A stretch of DNA of 64,000 bases, taken from Sphingomonas sp. (lineage in GTDB: Bacteria > Pseudomonadota > Alphaproteobacteria > Sphingomonadales > Sphingomonadaceae). The stretch lies in assembly GCA_017304655.1 (NCBI GenBank), contig JAFKLY010000005.1:1-64000 (forward strand), in the 5' to 3' direction. The notes under the pieces were generated by a model that was not told the DNA's origin, ran no database searches, and was given only the letters and a program-made list of their open reading frames with translations. Numbering within the stretch: the first letter of the stretch is position 1; the number at the start of each line of letters is the position of its first letter. Of the stretch, positions 55,390-64,000 are shown in pieces. Made by a program: the position numbers and the translations under genes.

Positions 55390-56736
55390 TCAGCGCGCCT
55401 CCGTCTCATCCGGCAGCGGCACGATCACGCGCACCACCAGACCACCGGCAGGCGCATTGCTGAAGGACAAGGCCCCGCCGAAGCGCTCCAGCAGGCGGTG
55501 CGCGGTCGGGATGCCGAGACCGAAGCCGGCCGTGTCCCGCGCGCGCGCATCGTCCAGCCGGAAGAAGGGATCGAGGATCTTGCCGAAATAGGCTTCATCA
55601 ATCCCCGGTCCGTCGTCGGCGATCTCGATCGCCCAGCCATGGCCGGCGCGCATCAGCGTGATCTCGGCCCGCGTGCCATAATGCAGCGCATTTTCGATCA
55701 GCGGATCGAGCGCGAGGGTCAGCGGCTCGCGATAGCTCGTCACCAGTGCCTGCGCCGGGCCGATCACCGCAACCTGCCCGTCCGCTCGCTCTGCCAGACC
55801 CCCGATCAACGCAGCAAGATCGACCTCTTCCGGCTCCGCTTCCAGATGCTCGGCGCGCAGGAAGCGCTGAAGCGACATGAGCATCGTCTCCATTTCCTCC
55901 GCGCTCGAATTGACGAGCCGGGCAATGTCGCTGTCCGCCACGAACTGGGACGCGATCTTGAGCCGCGACAATGGCGTGCGCAGATCATGGCTGATCGCCT
56001 CGAACGAGCGGGCCTGATCGTCCTCCAGCCCGGCGATGCGCGCCTGCATGTCATTGAACGAACGGGCGAGGCTGCGCAGGTCCGCCGGGCCGCTCTCACT
56101 CACAGGCGGGCCATGGCCATGATGCTGGTGCAACGTCGCGACCGCATCCGACAGGCGGCGGAGCGGCGCGGTGAGCATGCGCAGCGCGACGAAGCCGGCG
56201 CCCATGCAGAACAAGGTGATGACCAAAGTCATCGCGGTGGCACGCAGCACGATGGGCCAGCCGGTCGAGATGTCGCGCGAGCGGAAATCCAGCCACTGGC
56301 CATCGGCGAGTTGCATCGATCCGGCGAGATCGCGCCGGCCCCGCTCGCCCCGCACGATGTCGAGCCGCAGCGGTCGGCTGGCGAGGCCCGGCTCCCAGTC
56401 GAGGATATGCGCGCGAATATCCTCGACCGTCCCGCCCGCGCCGGAGCCTGTCACCGATGGACGCGGGCCGACCCGCACATCCAGATAATGGCTGGTCATC
56501 AGCCGGGCCGTGACGCGCGGATCGATGCGGTGCACGCGGTCGCTCACCACCAGCATTTCCGCCACGCGCCGGGCATGGTCCTGGCGCAGCGCCTGCCGGT
56601 CGATCGCCTCGTAGAACAGGATGCTGGCAATGAACTGGACGAGGCCGATAGCGAGCAACAGCAGGGTCGCATAGCCCGCCAGCCGGTGCGCGCCGAAGCG
56701 CGGCCCGGCCGGGCGCGAGGGCATGGGCTCGGTCAC
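55390..56736 (-). CDS. Sensor histidine kinase (HAMP-HisKA-HATPase)
   Basis: A 448-residue membrane kinase. Two membrane helices bracket a periplasmic domain (about 40-175). A HAMP segment (FVALRMLTAPLRRLSDAV), HisKA with phosphoacceptor in FEAISHDLRTPLSRLKIASQ and a HATPase with LIENALHYG, ADDGPGID and FGLGIPTAHRLLE follow. The likely start is GTG at 56736, overlapping the rnk stop and preceded by GGAAGGCGGG; an ATG lies at 56724. No receiver gene is adjacent, so its partner is unknown. Periplasmic msrB is the next gene downstream. Confidence 0.9.
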   Translation of the reverse strand: MTEPMPSRPAGPRFGAHRLAGYATLLLLAIGLVQFIASILFYEAIDRQALRQDHARRVAEMLVVSDRVHRIDPRVTARLMTSHYLDVRVGPRPSVTGSGAGGTVEDIRAHILDWEPGLASRPLRLDIVRGERGRRDLAGSMQLADGQWLDFRSRDISTGWPIVLRATAMTLVITLFCMGAGFVALRMLTAPLRRLSDAVATLHQHHGHGPPVSESGPADLRSLARSFNDMQARIAGLEDDQARSFEAISHDLRTPLSRLKIASQFVADSDIARLVNSSAEEMETMLMSLQRFLRAEHLEAEPEEVDLAALIGGLAERADGQVAVIGPAQALVTSYREPLTLALDPLIENALHYGTRAEITLMRAGHGWAIEIADDGPGIDEAYFGKILDPFFRLDDARARDTAGFGLGIPTAHRLLERFGGALSFSNAPAGGLVVRVIVPLPDETEAR

Positions 56737-57137
56737 CCCGCCTTCCGCACGGCGCGGATACGCAGCTGCCGCTCCCGCCCGCTGCGGTCCGGCCAGCTGA
56801 TCGCCTGCCCTTCCCGCAGGCCGATCAGCCCGGCGCCGACCAGCGAGAGGATGGAAACGCGCCCGGCGGCAATGTCCGCCTCGCGCGGATAGACGAGCTT
56901 GACGGTCCGCTCGGTTCCGCTCGCCTCGTCGATGAAATCCACGGTGGCACCCATCGTCACGGTATCGGCGGGAATGCGCTCGGCCCGCATCACCCGCGCG
57001 CGGGCAATCTCGTCGAGCAGCAGCGCGCTCACTTGCGGCTGCTTGTCCTCGACGCCCAGGGCAAGGCTGGTGAGTGCATCGGCTTCCCGGTCGATCATCT
57101 GGATGGCGGGCCGGCGCGCGGCGTGGGTCATGGTCAT
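56733..57137 (-). CDS. rnk: Nucleoside diphosphate kinase regulator (Rnk/GreA-C family)
   Basis: A 134-residue protein of the Rnk group, with a short coiled coil at the N terminus (MIDREADALTSLALGVEDKQ split by helix breaks; LLLDEIARARVM) and a GreA-like C-terminal domain (VTMGATVDFIDEASG, VKLVYPREADIAAGRVSILS, GAGLIGLREGQAISW). Rnk proteins can bind RNA polymerase; in Pseudomonas Rnk affects nucleoside diphosphate kinase levels. ATG at 57137 chosen. Its stop overlaps the kinase GTG. The 233-base gap before the lipoprotein gene (57138-57370) carries short CCCCG...CGGGG inverted repeats only. Confidence 0.9.
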   Translation of the reverse strand: MTMTHAARRPAIQMIDREADALTSLALGVEDKQPQVSALLLDEIARARVMRAERIPADTVTMGATVDFIDEASGTERTVKLVYPREADIAAGRVSILSLVGAGLIGLREGQAISWPDRSGRERQLRIRAVRKAG

Positions 57138-57370
57138 AGGTAAGACTCTCTCGCAAGATTGGGGGGAGCCGCGCGGCATAGGCCGGCTGGCGACTCCTGG
57201 ATCAGCTCGCAATCGCCCCGGAATTCGGGGCATGCGCACCGAACCCCGGGGCTAGATGCCCGCGAGGAGTTGGCCTCCATGATATCGGACTCTGGTCTGG
57301 CAGAGACGCTGTGTCATGCCCGCAAGCTGTCACCCCGGCGGGTGCAAGTCAATGATCGGCCGGGTCTCTT

Positions 57371-57757
57371 TCAGTCGCCGCGCAAGAGGCGGGCGCAAGC
57401 ATTGAGCTCCATATCCGCGCCCGCGCTGGTCCGCGCCTCGGCATGTGTCACCACCGGCTCGCGATTGGCGGCGGGCGGATAGAGATAGGTATCCAGCACG
57501 CAGCGGCCATTGGCGAATTGCAGCTTGCGCACGGCCGGATCGCGAATGTCGAGGCGCGGCTGTCCGAACAGGCGCGTGAGTCCGCGCGCATCGGCGCCGA
57601 GAATGCCGTTGGGCTGCGGCTTGCTGGCCGGGGTGAAGCCGACGGCGGGTCGCTGCACGGCGGGGACCACACTGGCGCCACAGGCGGCCAGCCCCGGCAC
57701 CAGCACGGCAAGCGCTGCCAGCCCGCTCAGCCGCACGATCACGCCCCGATCAGCCAT
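57371..57757 (-). CDS. Hypothetical lipoprotein
   Basis: A 128-residue protein with a lipoprotein signal ending LAACGAS; C26 is the likely lipid site. The mature part has GILGADARGLTRLFGQPRLDIRDP and RCVLDTYLYPP with two further Cys. I do not recognise a named family, but the sequence reads as genuine protein. It overlaps the end of the EI24 gene by eight bases, so it is translated after it on the same strand. Confidence 0.75.
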   Translation of the reverse strand: MADRGVIVRLSGLAALAVLVPGLAACGASVVPAVQRPAVGFTPASKPQPNGILGADARGLTRLFGQPRLDIRDPAVRKLQFANGRCVLDTYLYPPAANREPVVTHAEARTSAGADMELNACARLLRGD

Positions 57758-58426
57758 AGGGTTCGATCATCCTGCGCCCGTGAAACATGTGCGCGGCCAT
57801 AGCCACGCTCCAGACCGGCGCAAACAGGTTTACGACGGGCGGCAGGAAGAGCAGCGCCGAAACGAGGCCAAGCCGCCAGCGCTCGCTCGCCGAGAAGGCC
57901 GGCAGGTCCGGGTGCCGGCCCTCGACCAGCTCGGCCAGATCGCGACCGAGCAGATAGGCATTGACCAGCAGGAACAGCAGCGGCGCGCCCACACCCGTGA
58001 CCAGCAACAGGACGTAGAGCGGCAACGCGGCGAGATTCCAGCCCAGCGCGCGCAGCACGACCGGACCGCGACTCGCGCGCCCTCCGTCACCGGGACGCCG
58101 CGCGCACGGGCATGGCGCGGCGCATAGCTTGCCTGCTCGACCGTCGCGACGATCCGGTCCGCATAGAGACCGACCATGGCAATGGCGACGGCGCGGAACA
58201 GCAACCAGCCGCACAGCAGCGCGATGAAGCCGGCGAGCGCGGCGCCGGCCAGCCCCTCGCCATCCAGCCAGCCGATCTGCACGAACAAGGCACGCAGGCC
58301 GAACCAGACAGCCTCGCCCAGCAGCGCGAAAACCAGCAAGGTCAGGCCAAGGCTGCGCCAGAGCACGGCCCGGATGCCGGGCAAGGCGATCTGCGGCAGC
58401 GCACGCAGGAGAGCGGTGACGATCAT
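57750..58426 (-). pseudogene. EI24-domain (CysZ-like) membrane protein gene with a frameshift
   Basis: Two halves of one membrane protein lie in different frames. The first half (from ATG 58426) runs MIVTALLRALPQIALPG through helices such as LLVFALLGEAVWFGLRALF and ends near VTEGARVAV. The second half, in the next frame, continues with LRALGWNLAALPLYVLLLV and ends at MIEPYG. The total is 677 bases, one short of a multiple of three. Adding one base near 58057 restores a smooth RS-x-LRALGWN. Either a real single-base deletion or a sequencing error is possible. EI24 proteins include sulfate permease CysZ; function here is not known. Confidence 0.75.
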
Positions 58427-58564
58427 GCCGGGCAGGATGTCGCCCGGCGGGGCGGCGCGGTCAAGCGCGCGGCCGCCGATGCTTGCGGCGCTATCCCGCC
58501 CCCGATAAGGCGGCCCGATGATCTGCGGCCCCGTCCGCGCCGCTTTCAGGAAGGACTCCCGCGC

Positions 58565-59560
58565 TTGACCGAGCCCGCTCTCGATATCGTCGCCATCGGC
58601 AATGCCATTGTCGACGTGATCGCCCGCGCCGACGATGCGTTCATCGCCCGGCATGCGCTGGTGAAGGGCGGGATGCAGCTCATCGACACCGCCATGGCCG
58701 ACCTGCTCTATGCGGACATGGGCGCTGCGGTGGAGATTTCCGGCGGATCGGGCGCCAACACGCTGGCCGGCATGGCAGCGCTGGGCGGCGCCTGCGCCTT
58801 CATCGGCCAGGTGCGTGATGACCAGCTCGGCGCCATCTTCGCGCATGACATCCGCTCGCTCGGCATCCGTTTCGATACGCCGGCAGCGACCGACGGGCCG
58901 CCGACCGCGCGCTGCCTGATCGTGGTGACGCCGGATGCGCAGCGCACGATGAACACCTTCCTCGGCGCCTCGCAATATCTGCCGCCCGCCGCGCTCGACC
59001 TCGACCTGATCCGCGCGGCCCGCATCCTCTATCTGGAGGGCTATTTGTGGGACCCGGAGCAGCCCCGCGCCGCCATGCGCGCCGCGATCGACGCGGCCCG
59101 CGCGGCAGGGCGCGAGATTGCCTTCACGCTCTCGGACGCCTTCGTCATCAATCGCCACCGGGAGGATTTTCTCGCGCTGATCGAGACAGGCGCGATCGAC
59201 ATTCTGTTCTCCAACGAGACGGAGATCATGGCGCTGGCGCAGACCGACGATGTCGAGGCGGCCATCGCCCGTTTCGCGGACAAGCTGCCGACGCTGGTGG
59301 TGACGCGCAGCGAGCGTGGCGCACTCGCCATGCGGCATCGGGAGCGGCACGAGGTCGCGGCCGCGCCGGTCAATCAGGTGCTGGACACGACCGGCGCGGG
59401 CGATCTGTTCGCCGCCGGCTTCCTCACCGGCCATGTGCGCGGCAAGGCGCCGGCGCAGTGCCTCGCCATGGGGGCGATCGCGGCGGCGGAAGTCATCGGG
59501 CACTACGGCGCCCGGCCGGAAGCCGACCTCAGGGCGCTGATGGGTCCGCTGCTCGACTGA
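58565..59560 (+). CDS. PfkB family carbohydrate/nucleoside kinase
   Basis: A 331-residue ribokinase-fold enzyme, closest in look to the adenosine-kinase group. Motifs: DIVAIGNAIVDVIARADD at the N terminus, VEISGGSGANTLAGMAALGG and the C-terminal signature DTTGAGDLFAAGFLTGHV with the catalytic Asp. The start is TTG at 58565 with a strong AGGAAGGA ribosome-binding site; no ATG fits. It diverges from the EI24 gene, and its last 32 bases overlap the end of the RHH gene on the other strand. Substrate cannot be stated. Confidence 0.88.
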   Translation: MTEPALDIVAIGNAIVDVIARADDAFIARHALVKGGMQLIDTAMADLLYADMGAAVEISGGSGANTLAGMAALGGACAFIGQVRDDQLGAIFAHDIRSLGIRFDTPAATDGPPTARCLIVVTPDAQRTMNTFLGASQYLPPAALDLDLIRAARILYLEGYLWDPEQPRAAMRAAIDAARAAGREIAFTLSDAFVINRHREDFLALIETGAIDILFSNETEIMALAQTDDVEAAIARFADKLPTLVVTRSERGALAMRHRERHEVAAAPVNQVLDTTGAGDLFAAGFLTGHVRGKAPAQCLAMGAIAAAEVIGHYGARPEADLRALMGPLLD

Positions 59561-59807
59561 TATCAGGCGCGAGCGCTTCCGCCAGCAGCCAGCAGCGAAT
59601 CGCGCTCGCCAGATTGGGCGGCTCCGGCGCGGCGATCCGCGCGACGTCGATACGCGCGACGAGTGCGCTCAGTGGCAGGCCGTCCGCCCGCGCCCGATCC
59701 TCCAGCGCGCGCCAGAACAGCGGCTCCAGCGTGATCGAGGTGGTGTGGCCGGCAATGGTGATGCTGCGCTTGACCGGGCCGGCAAAACGGGGCGGCGCGT
59801 CATCCAT
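59529..59807 (-). CDS. Ribbon-helix-helix domain protein
   Basis: A 92-residue protein with a ribbon-helix-helix core: RSITIAGHTTSITLEPLFWR then ALEDRARADGLPLSALVARID (about residues 14-54). Such domains bind DNA as dimers, but this group also contains proteins of unknown use. It follows phaB by 20 bases on the same strand. Its last 32 bases run antisense to the end of the PfkB gene. Confidence 0.8.
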   Translation of the reverse strand: MDDAPPRFAGPVKRSITIAGHTTSITLEPLFWRALEDRARADGLPLSALVARIDVARIAAPEPPNLASAIRCWLLAEALAPDISRAADPSAP

Positions 59808-59827
59808 GTCCGCGCCGCTACCCGCGC

Positions 59828-60550
<723 letters not shown>

Positions 60551-60575
60551 GCTCACCCTCTCCCCGATGCGTTCT

Positions 60576-61610
60576 TCAAAAACCCGTTGCGATGCTCGGC
60601 AACCCGTCGGCCCAACCAGCCAGCTCGCGGCCCAACAGTTGCTGATACATGGCAATAGCGTCGGCCTGCGCGTTTAGACAGGGCAAAAAGGCGAAATGCT
60701 CCCCGCCTGCGAGCAGGAAGCTCTCCTTGCCGCGCAGGGCGATTTCCTCGAGCGTTTCGAGGCAATCGGCCGAGAAACCGGGCGTGATGACGGCCACATT
60801 GCGCACTCCCTGGCCGGGCAGCGCCTTCAGGACCGTCTCGGTTGCCGGCTCCAGCCATTTCGCCCGGCCGAAGCGCGACTGGAAAGTGACGGTGATCTCC
60901 CGCCCCAGCGCCTCGCCCAGCAGCCGCGCGGTCTTGAGGCACTGACAATGATAGGGGTCGCCGAGCGAGAGCGTACGCTGCGGCATGCCGTGGAAGCTGG
61001 CGACGATCCGATCCGGCACGAAAGGCAGCGCGGCCAGCTGTCGCTCGGTGCGGGCACGCAGGGCCGCGATATAGGCGGGGTCGTCATAATAGGCCGGGAG
61101 CATGCGAATAGCCGGCTGCCAGCGCATGCTGGCGAGGGCGCGGCCCACCTCGTCCACCACCGTCGCCGTGGTCGCCCCGCAATATTGCGGATACAGCGGC
61201 GCGACGAGAATGCGGTCGTGTCCGCTTTCCATCAGCGTGTCGAGCCGCTCGGCAATAGAGGGATTGCCATAACGCATCGCCCAGTCGACCGTGACCTTGT
61301 CGCCCCAGGCCACGCGCAGACCCCGCGCCGTATCGCGCGTATGCACGGCGAGCGGCGATCCGTCGTCAGTCCACACCTGGCTGTAGGCATGGGCGGACTT
61401 GCGCGGGCGCACATTGAGGATGATGCCGCGCAGGATCGGCTGCCAGAGCAAAGGCGGGATCTCCACCACGCGCCGGTCGGAGAGAAATTCGCCCAGATAG
61501 CGCTTCACCGCCTGCGGCGTCGGCGCGTCCGGCGTGCCGAGATTGACGACCAGCACAGCGACCTTGCCCACGGCGACCACCGGATGATCGGACGGGCGAA
61601 CGGCGTTCAT
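60576..61610 (-). CDS. hemH: Ferrochelatase
   Basis: HemH inserts iron into protoporphyrin IX to make haem. The 344-residue protein has LLWQPILRGIILNVRPRKSA, LYPQYCGATTATVVDE, the metal-site H207 in SFHGMPQRTLSLGDPYHCQC and the catalytic Glu in SADCLETLEEI. Bacterial and mitochondrial ferrochelatases can carry a [2Fe-2S] cluster, and several Cys are present here, but the pattern is not clear. Its start overlaps the end of the upstream xanthine-dehydrogenase-type gene by four bases. Confidence 0.94.
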   Translation of the reverse strand: MNAVRPSDHPVVAVGKVAVLVVNLGTPDAPTPQAVKRYLGEFLSDRRVVEIPPLLWQPILRGIILNVRPRKSAHAYSQVWTDDGSPLAVHTRDTARGLRVAWGDKVTVDWAMRYGNPSIAERLDTLMESGHDRILVAPLYPQYCGATTATVVDEVGRALASMRWQPAIRMLPAYYDDPAYIAALRARTERQLAALPFVPDRIVASFHGMPQRTLSLGDPYHCQCLKTARLLGEALGREITVTFQSRFGRAKWLEPATETVLKALPGQGVRNVAVITPGFSADCLETLEEIALRGKESFLLAGGEHFAFLPCLNAQADAIAMYQQLLGRELAGWADGLPSIATGF

Positions 61611-63943
61611 ACGGCGACACCCAGCATCGGCAATTGCCGGTAGCGCTTGCCGGTGATCGTGGAGAGTGCCGAGGCGAGGGCCGGCGCCACCGCCGGCACC
61701 CCGATTTCGCCCACGCCCACCGGATCGCCCGGACTGTCCATGAATTCGATCATCACGTCCCCAACATCGGCCAGGCGCGGCAGGCCATAATCGCGCAGGC
61801 GCATCTTCGCCGGCAGGGCGTTACGATAGCTTGGCGATGCGCCGAGCGCCATGGCGAGACCGAAGATCATGCCGCCCTCGATCTGCTGGCGCGCAATCGC
61901 CGGATTCACTTGCCGGCCGCAGTCCACGGCCGCGACCAGCCGCCGCACGCTCACCTGCCCGCCCGCAAAGCCAGCCTCGACCATGACGGCGATATAGCCG
62001 TCGCGCATCTTGTGGCAGGCAATGCCCTGCCCGCTGCCGCGAATGCCGCCCTGCCACCCGCCAAGCGTCGCCACGGTCGTCAGGCATTGCGCCAGGCGCG
62101 GATGTGCGCCGAGCATCTGGATGCGGAAGGACAAGGGCTCGACCCCGGCCACGAAGGCCAGCTCGTTGACGAAGCTCTCGGTGAAGAAGGCGCCATAGCT
62201 GTCCGCATTGCTGCGCCAGCGCCCGCCGGGCAGGCCGATGTCGGCGGGATAATGATCCACCGCGAAATTGGGGATGGCGTAAGGCACGTCCATGCCGGAG
62301 ACGGCGCGCTCATGCGACTCCCCGGCCATCGCGTCGATCGCCTCCCGCCGGGTCGCGCCATCGGCGATCCGGCTCCAGAGCTGCGCGAGGCCATCGGGCG
62401 CAGCGACCTTGGCCGACCAGCCCTCGATCAACCCGGTCTGGTTCAGCCGCGCCGCCATGCGCGCCTTGGCGGGCGGGCGCGGGCAATCGCGGATGATATC
62501 CTCCGAGCGGGACCACATCAGCTGCACCGGCGCCTGCGCCGCGCGGGCAATCAGCGCGGCCTGCACCCCGGCATCCACTTCCATCTTGAGGCCGAAGGAG
62601 CCGCCGGCGAACAGCGGATAGACCGTCACGCTCCCCTCGGCCACATCGAGTGCGCGGGCAATCGCCTGGCGCGCCAGCACCGGCGCCTGCGTGGGCATCC
62701 ACACCTCGACGTCGCCCTCGCGCACCCGCGCCGTCGCCGCCATCGGCTCCAGCGCCAGATGCAGCGCCGGCGCCACGGCATAGTCCGCGCGCACGATGCG
62801 GGCGCCATCGAATACGCTGGAGAGATCGCCACGGCTGAAATAGCGCGCGCCATCATCGCCCTCGAATGCCGTGTCGAGTGCCTGGCCGACGCTGGCATCA
62901 TCCACCGCCGGCCCATCCAGCTCGAACACCGGATCGAGCCGGTCGAGCGCCTGATTGGCGGCCCACCAGTTGCGCCCGGTCACCGCCACCCAGCCCGCTT
63001 CCCGCACGATGCCGACCATGCCGGAAACCTTGCGCGCCGCCGCCTCGTTGATCGAGGTCAGGCGCGCGGCATTGACCGGCCCCTGGCGAATGGCGGCGAA
63101 GAGCATGTCCGGCAGGCGGATGTCGGCGGCATAATTGGCCGATCCGTCGATCTTGGCGGGAATGTCGAGGCGCGGCGCATCCGTGCCGAACAGCGCATCG
63201 TCGCGCCCGTCCGGGCGATAGGGCAGCACGACGGGCGGCGTGTAGGCAGCCGCCTCCTGCGCCAGATCGCCGATCCGCGCCTTGTGCGTGCCGTCCGAGA
63301 CAATGCCGCCGGCAATGTCGCAGCTTTCCCAGGTCACGTCCCAGCGCGCCGCTGCCGCCATGCACAGCAGCACCCGCGCCGTCGCGCCGGCCTGGCGCAG
63401 GTCCGGCGCGAAATTGGCAACCGAGGTCGATCCGCCGGTCAGCATGAGCGCGGAACGGCGGGCATATTCATCCACCGCGCTGTCGCCCCAGCTCCCGAAC
63501 GTACGCTTGACCGGCCCATCGAACCATTCGCGCGCCAGCAGCCGATTGGCATAGAGCGGCCCCGGCGGGGCAGGCTGCACCGCGACGGTGCGCCAGTCCG
63601 CACCCAGCTCATCCGCCACGATCTGCGCGAACAGGGTGAACACGCCCTGCCCAAGCTCGGCCTGCGGCACGACGACGATCACCTGCCCGCCGCGATCGAT
63701 CTTCACGAAGGCACCGAAGGCAGTCTCGCCCTTCGCGGCATCGGCAATCTGGGTGTAGTGGCGCGGCCAGACCGACCAGGCCAGCGCCAGCCCGCCGCCG
63801 ATCGCCGCGCCGGTGAGCAGCGTGCGGCGGCTGAAGCGCACGTCGCGCAGGCCGTCGAGCGTCGCGGCCAGCCTGCCGGCAGGGCCGGCGTCGCTCTTGC
63901 CGGTGTCAGCCAATCGTCGCCCCGTTGCCCTGCCCGGCGCCAT
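61607..63943 (-). CDS. Xanthine dehydrogenase family molybdopterin-binding subunit (IorB-like), Tat-exported
   Basis: The 778-residue protein (ATG 63943; a TTG at 63913 is another option) has a Tat signal around FSRRTLLTGAAIGGG and the aldehyde-oxidase-type molybdenum cofactor domains, with QAELGQGVFTLFAQIVADELG in two motifs, LFAGGSFGLKMEVDAG and GVGEIGVPAVAPALASAL near the C terminus. It resembles isoquinoline 1-oxidoreductase beta subunits. The small 2Fe-2S subunit is not visible. It overlaps hemH by four bases, so both are in one operon. Substrate is unknown. Confidence 0.88.
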   Translation of the reverse strand: MAPGRATGRRLADTGKSDAGPAGRLAATLDGLRDVRFSRRTLLTGAAIGGGLALAWSVWPRHYTQIADAAKGETAFGAFVKIDRGGQVIVVVPQAELGQGVFTLFAQIVADELGADWRTVAVQPAPPGPLYANRLLAREWFDGPVKRTFGSWGDSAVDEYARRSALMLTGGSTSVANFAPDLRQAGATARVLLCMAAAARWDVTWESCDIAGGIVSDGTHKARIGDLAQEAAAYTPPVVLPYRPDGRDDALFGTDAPRLDIPAKIDGSANYAADIRLPDMLFAAIRQGPVNAARLTSINEAAARKVSGMVGIVREAGWVAVTGRNWWAANQALDRLDPVFELDGPAVDDASVGQALDTAFEGDDGARYFSRGDLSSVFDGARIVRADYAVAPALHLALEPMAATARVREGDVEVWMPTQAPVLARQAIARALDVAEGSVTVYPLFAGGSFGLKMEVDAGVQAALIARAAQAPVQLMWSRSEDIIRDCPRPPAKARMAARLNQTGLIEGWSAKVAAPDGLAQLWSRIADGATRREAIDAMAGESHERAVSGMDVPYAIPNFAVDHYPADIGLPGGRWRSNADSYGAFFTESFVNELAFVAGVEPLSFRIQMLGAHPRLAQCLTTVATLGGWQGGIRGSGQGIACHKMRDGYIAVMVEAGFAGGQVSVRRLVAAVDCGRQVNPAIARQQIEGGMIFGLAMALGASPSYRNALPAKMRLRDYGLPRLADVGDVMIEFMDSPGDPVGVGEIGVPAVAPALASALSTITGKRYRQLPMLGVAV

Positions 63944-64000
63944 GGTGTTCCAGCCAGTGCGCCACGCGCTCGGCAATGGCGCGGAAGGGCTGGCCGATCA
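63906..64000 (-). CDS. C-terminal end of an upstream gene, cut by the window edge
   Basis: The frame entering from the right edge on the minus strand reads IGQPFRAIAERVAHWLEHHG and then GAGQGNGATIG before a TGA at 63906. It overlaps the start of the molybdopterin subunit gene by about 38 bases. Only about 30 codons are present; it cannot be named. It may not be coding. Confidence 0.4.
   Translation of the reverse strand, partial: IGQPFRAIAERVAHWLEHHGAGQGNGATIG

Noticed and set aside
57216..57251. CCCCG...CGGGG palindromes upstream of rnk
   Set aside because: Short GC palindromes are common at this base composition; no regulator or terminator features.

Overview
The window is about two-thirds G+C and reads as ordinary, densely packed chromosome of an alphaproteobacterium, most likely a member of the Sphingomonadaceae; the genus cannot be fixed from this stretch. 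The signs are an rsmI-yraN-gshB block, BolA/J-protein/CobS/CobT neighbours, COQ9, an HWE-type sensor kinase behind an EcfG-type (general stress response) promoter, a PEP-CTERM protein, an NnrU-family gene and GC-rich palindromic repeats between genes. There is no rRNA, tRNA, CRISPR array, prophage or insertion sequence that I can support. Almost all of the DNA is coding.

Layout. 1-5,560: a DUF559 gene bounded by repeat halves, then an LppC-like lipoprotein facing rsmI-yraN-gshB and a DedA gene, bracketed by two diverged copies of a ~400-bp intergenic repeat. 5,560-7,280: bolA-nudix-xerC operon. 7,245-15,503: a J-domain protein, a MASE1-GGDEF cyclase, an Hsp70-like protein, cobS, osmC, a PEP-CTERM gene and cobT. 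15,500-24,480: EamA transporter, exported MsrA, aatA, pabB-pabC, nnrU, prs, LytTR regulator and DUF2306 protein. 24,535-29,888: nadE, then an HWE kinase with a strong EcfG promoter, a receiver-only regulator with a weaker one, and gltX. 30,142-35,767: tonB and a riboflavin operon (ribD, ribE, ribB, EamA transporter, ribH). 36,100-42,810: TetR/Rieske oxygenase pair, Old Yellow Enzyme, COQ9, feoAB with a Fur-like box, ssb. 43,071-50,958: hypothetical, SDHAF4-like, rsmB-rpe-heparinase-purH, DUF6152, TonB-like protein. 51,042-54,786: a three-gene surface-glycan operon (flavoprotein, GtrA, GT-C-like). 54,787-64,000, mostly minus strand: Tat-type MsrB, histidine kinase, rnk, lipoprotein, a frameshifted EI24 gene, a PfkB kinase on the plus strand, and an xdh-hemH-phaB-RHH operon running in from the right edge.

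Points that stand out: (i) ribB carries an XRE-like helix-turn-helix at its N terminus, its cyclohydrolase-like half lacks the zinc cysteines, and a perfect palindrome sits inside its probable promoter, so the enzyme may repress its own gene; an EamA transporter (RibN candidate) lies in the same operon. (ii) A GGAAC-N16-CGTT promoter drives a GAF-PAS-HWE kinase beside a receiver-only regulator. (iii) J-protein, Hsp70-like, CobS (AAA+) and CobT (VWA) genes cluster without any other cobalamin gene. (iv) The DUF559 gene takes its last codons from a palindromic repeat and lies between two inverted repeat halves. (v) The EI24 gene is broken by one missing base, by mutation or sequencing error.
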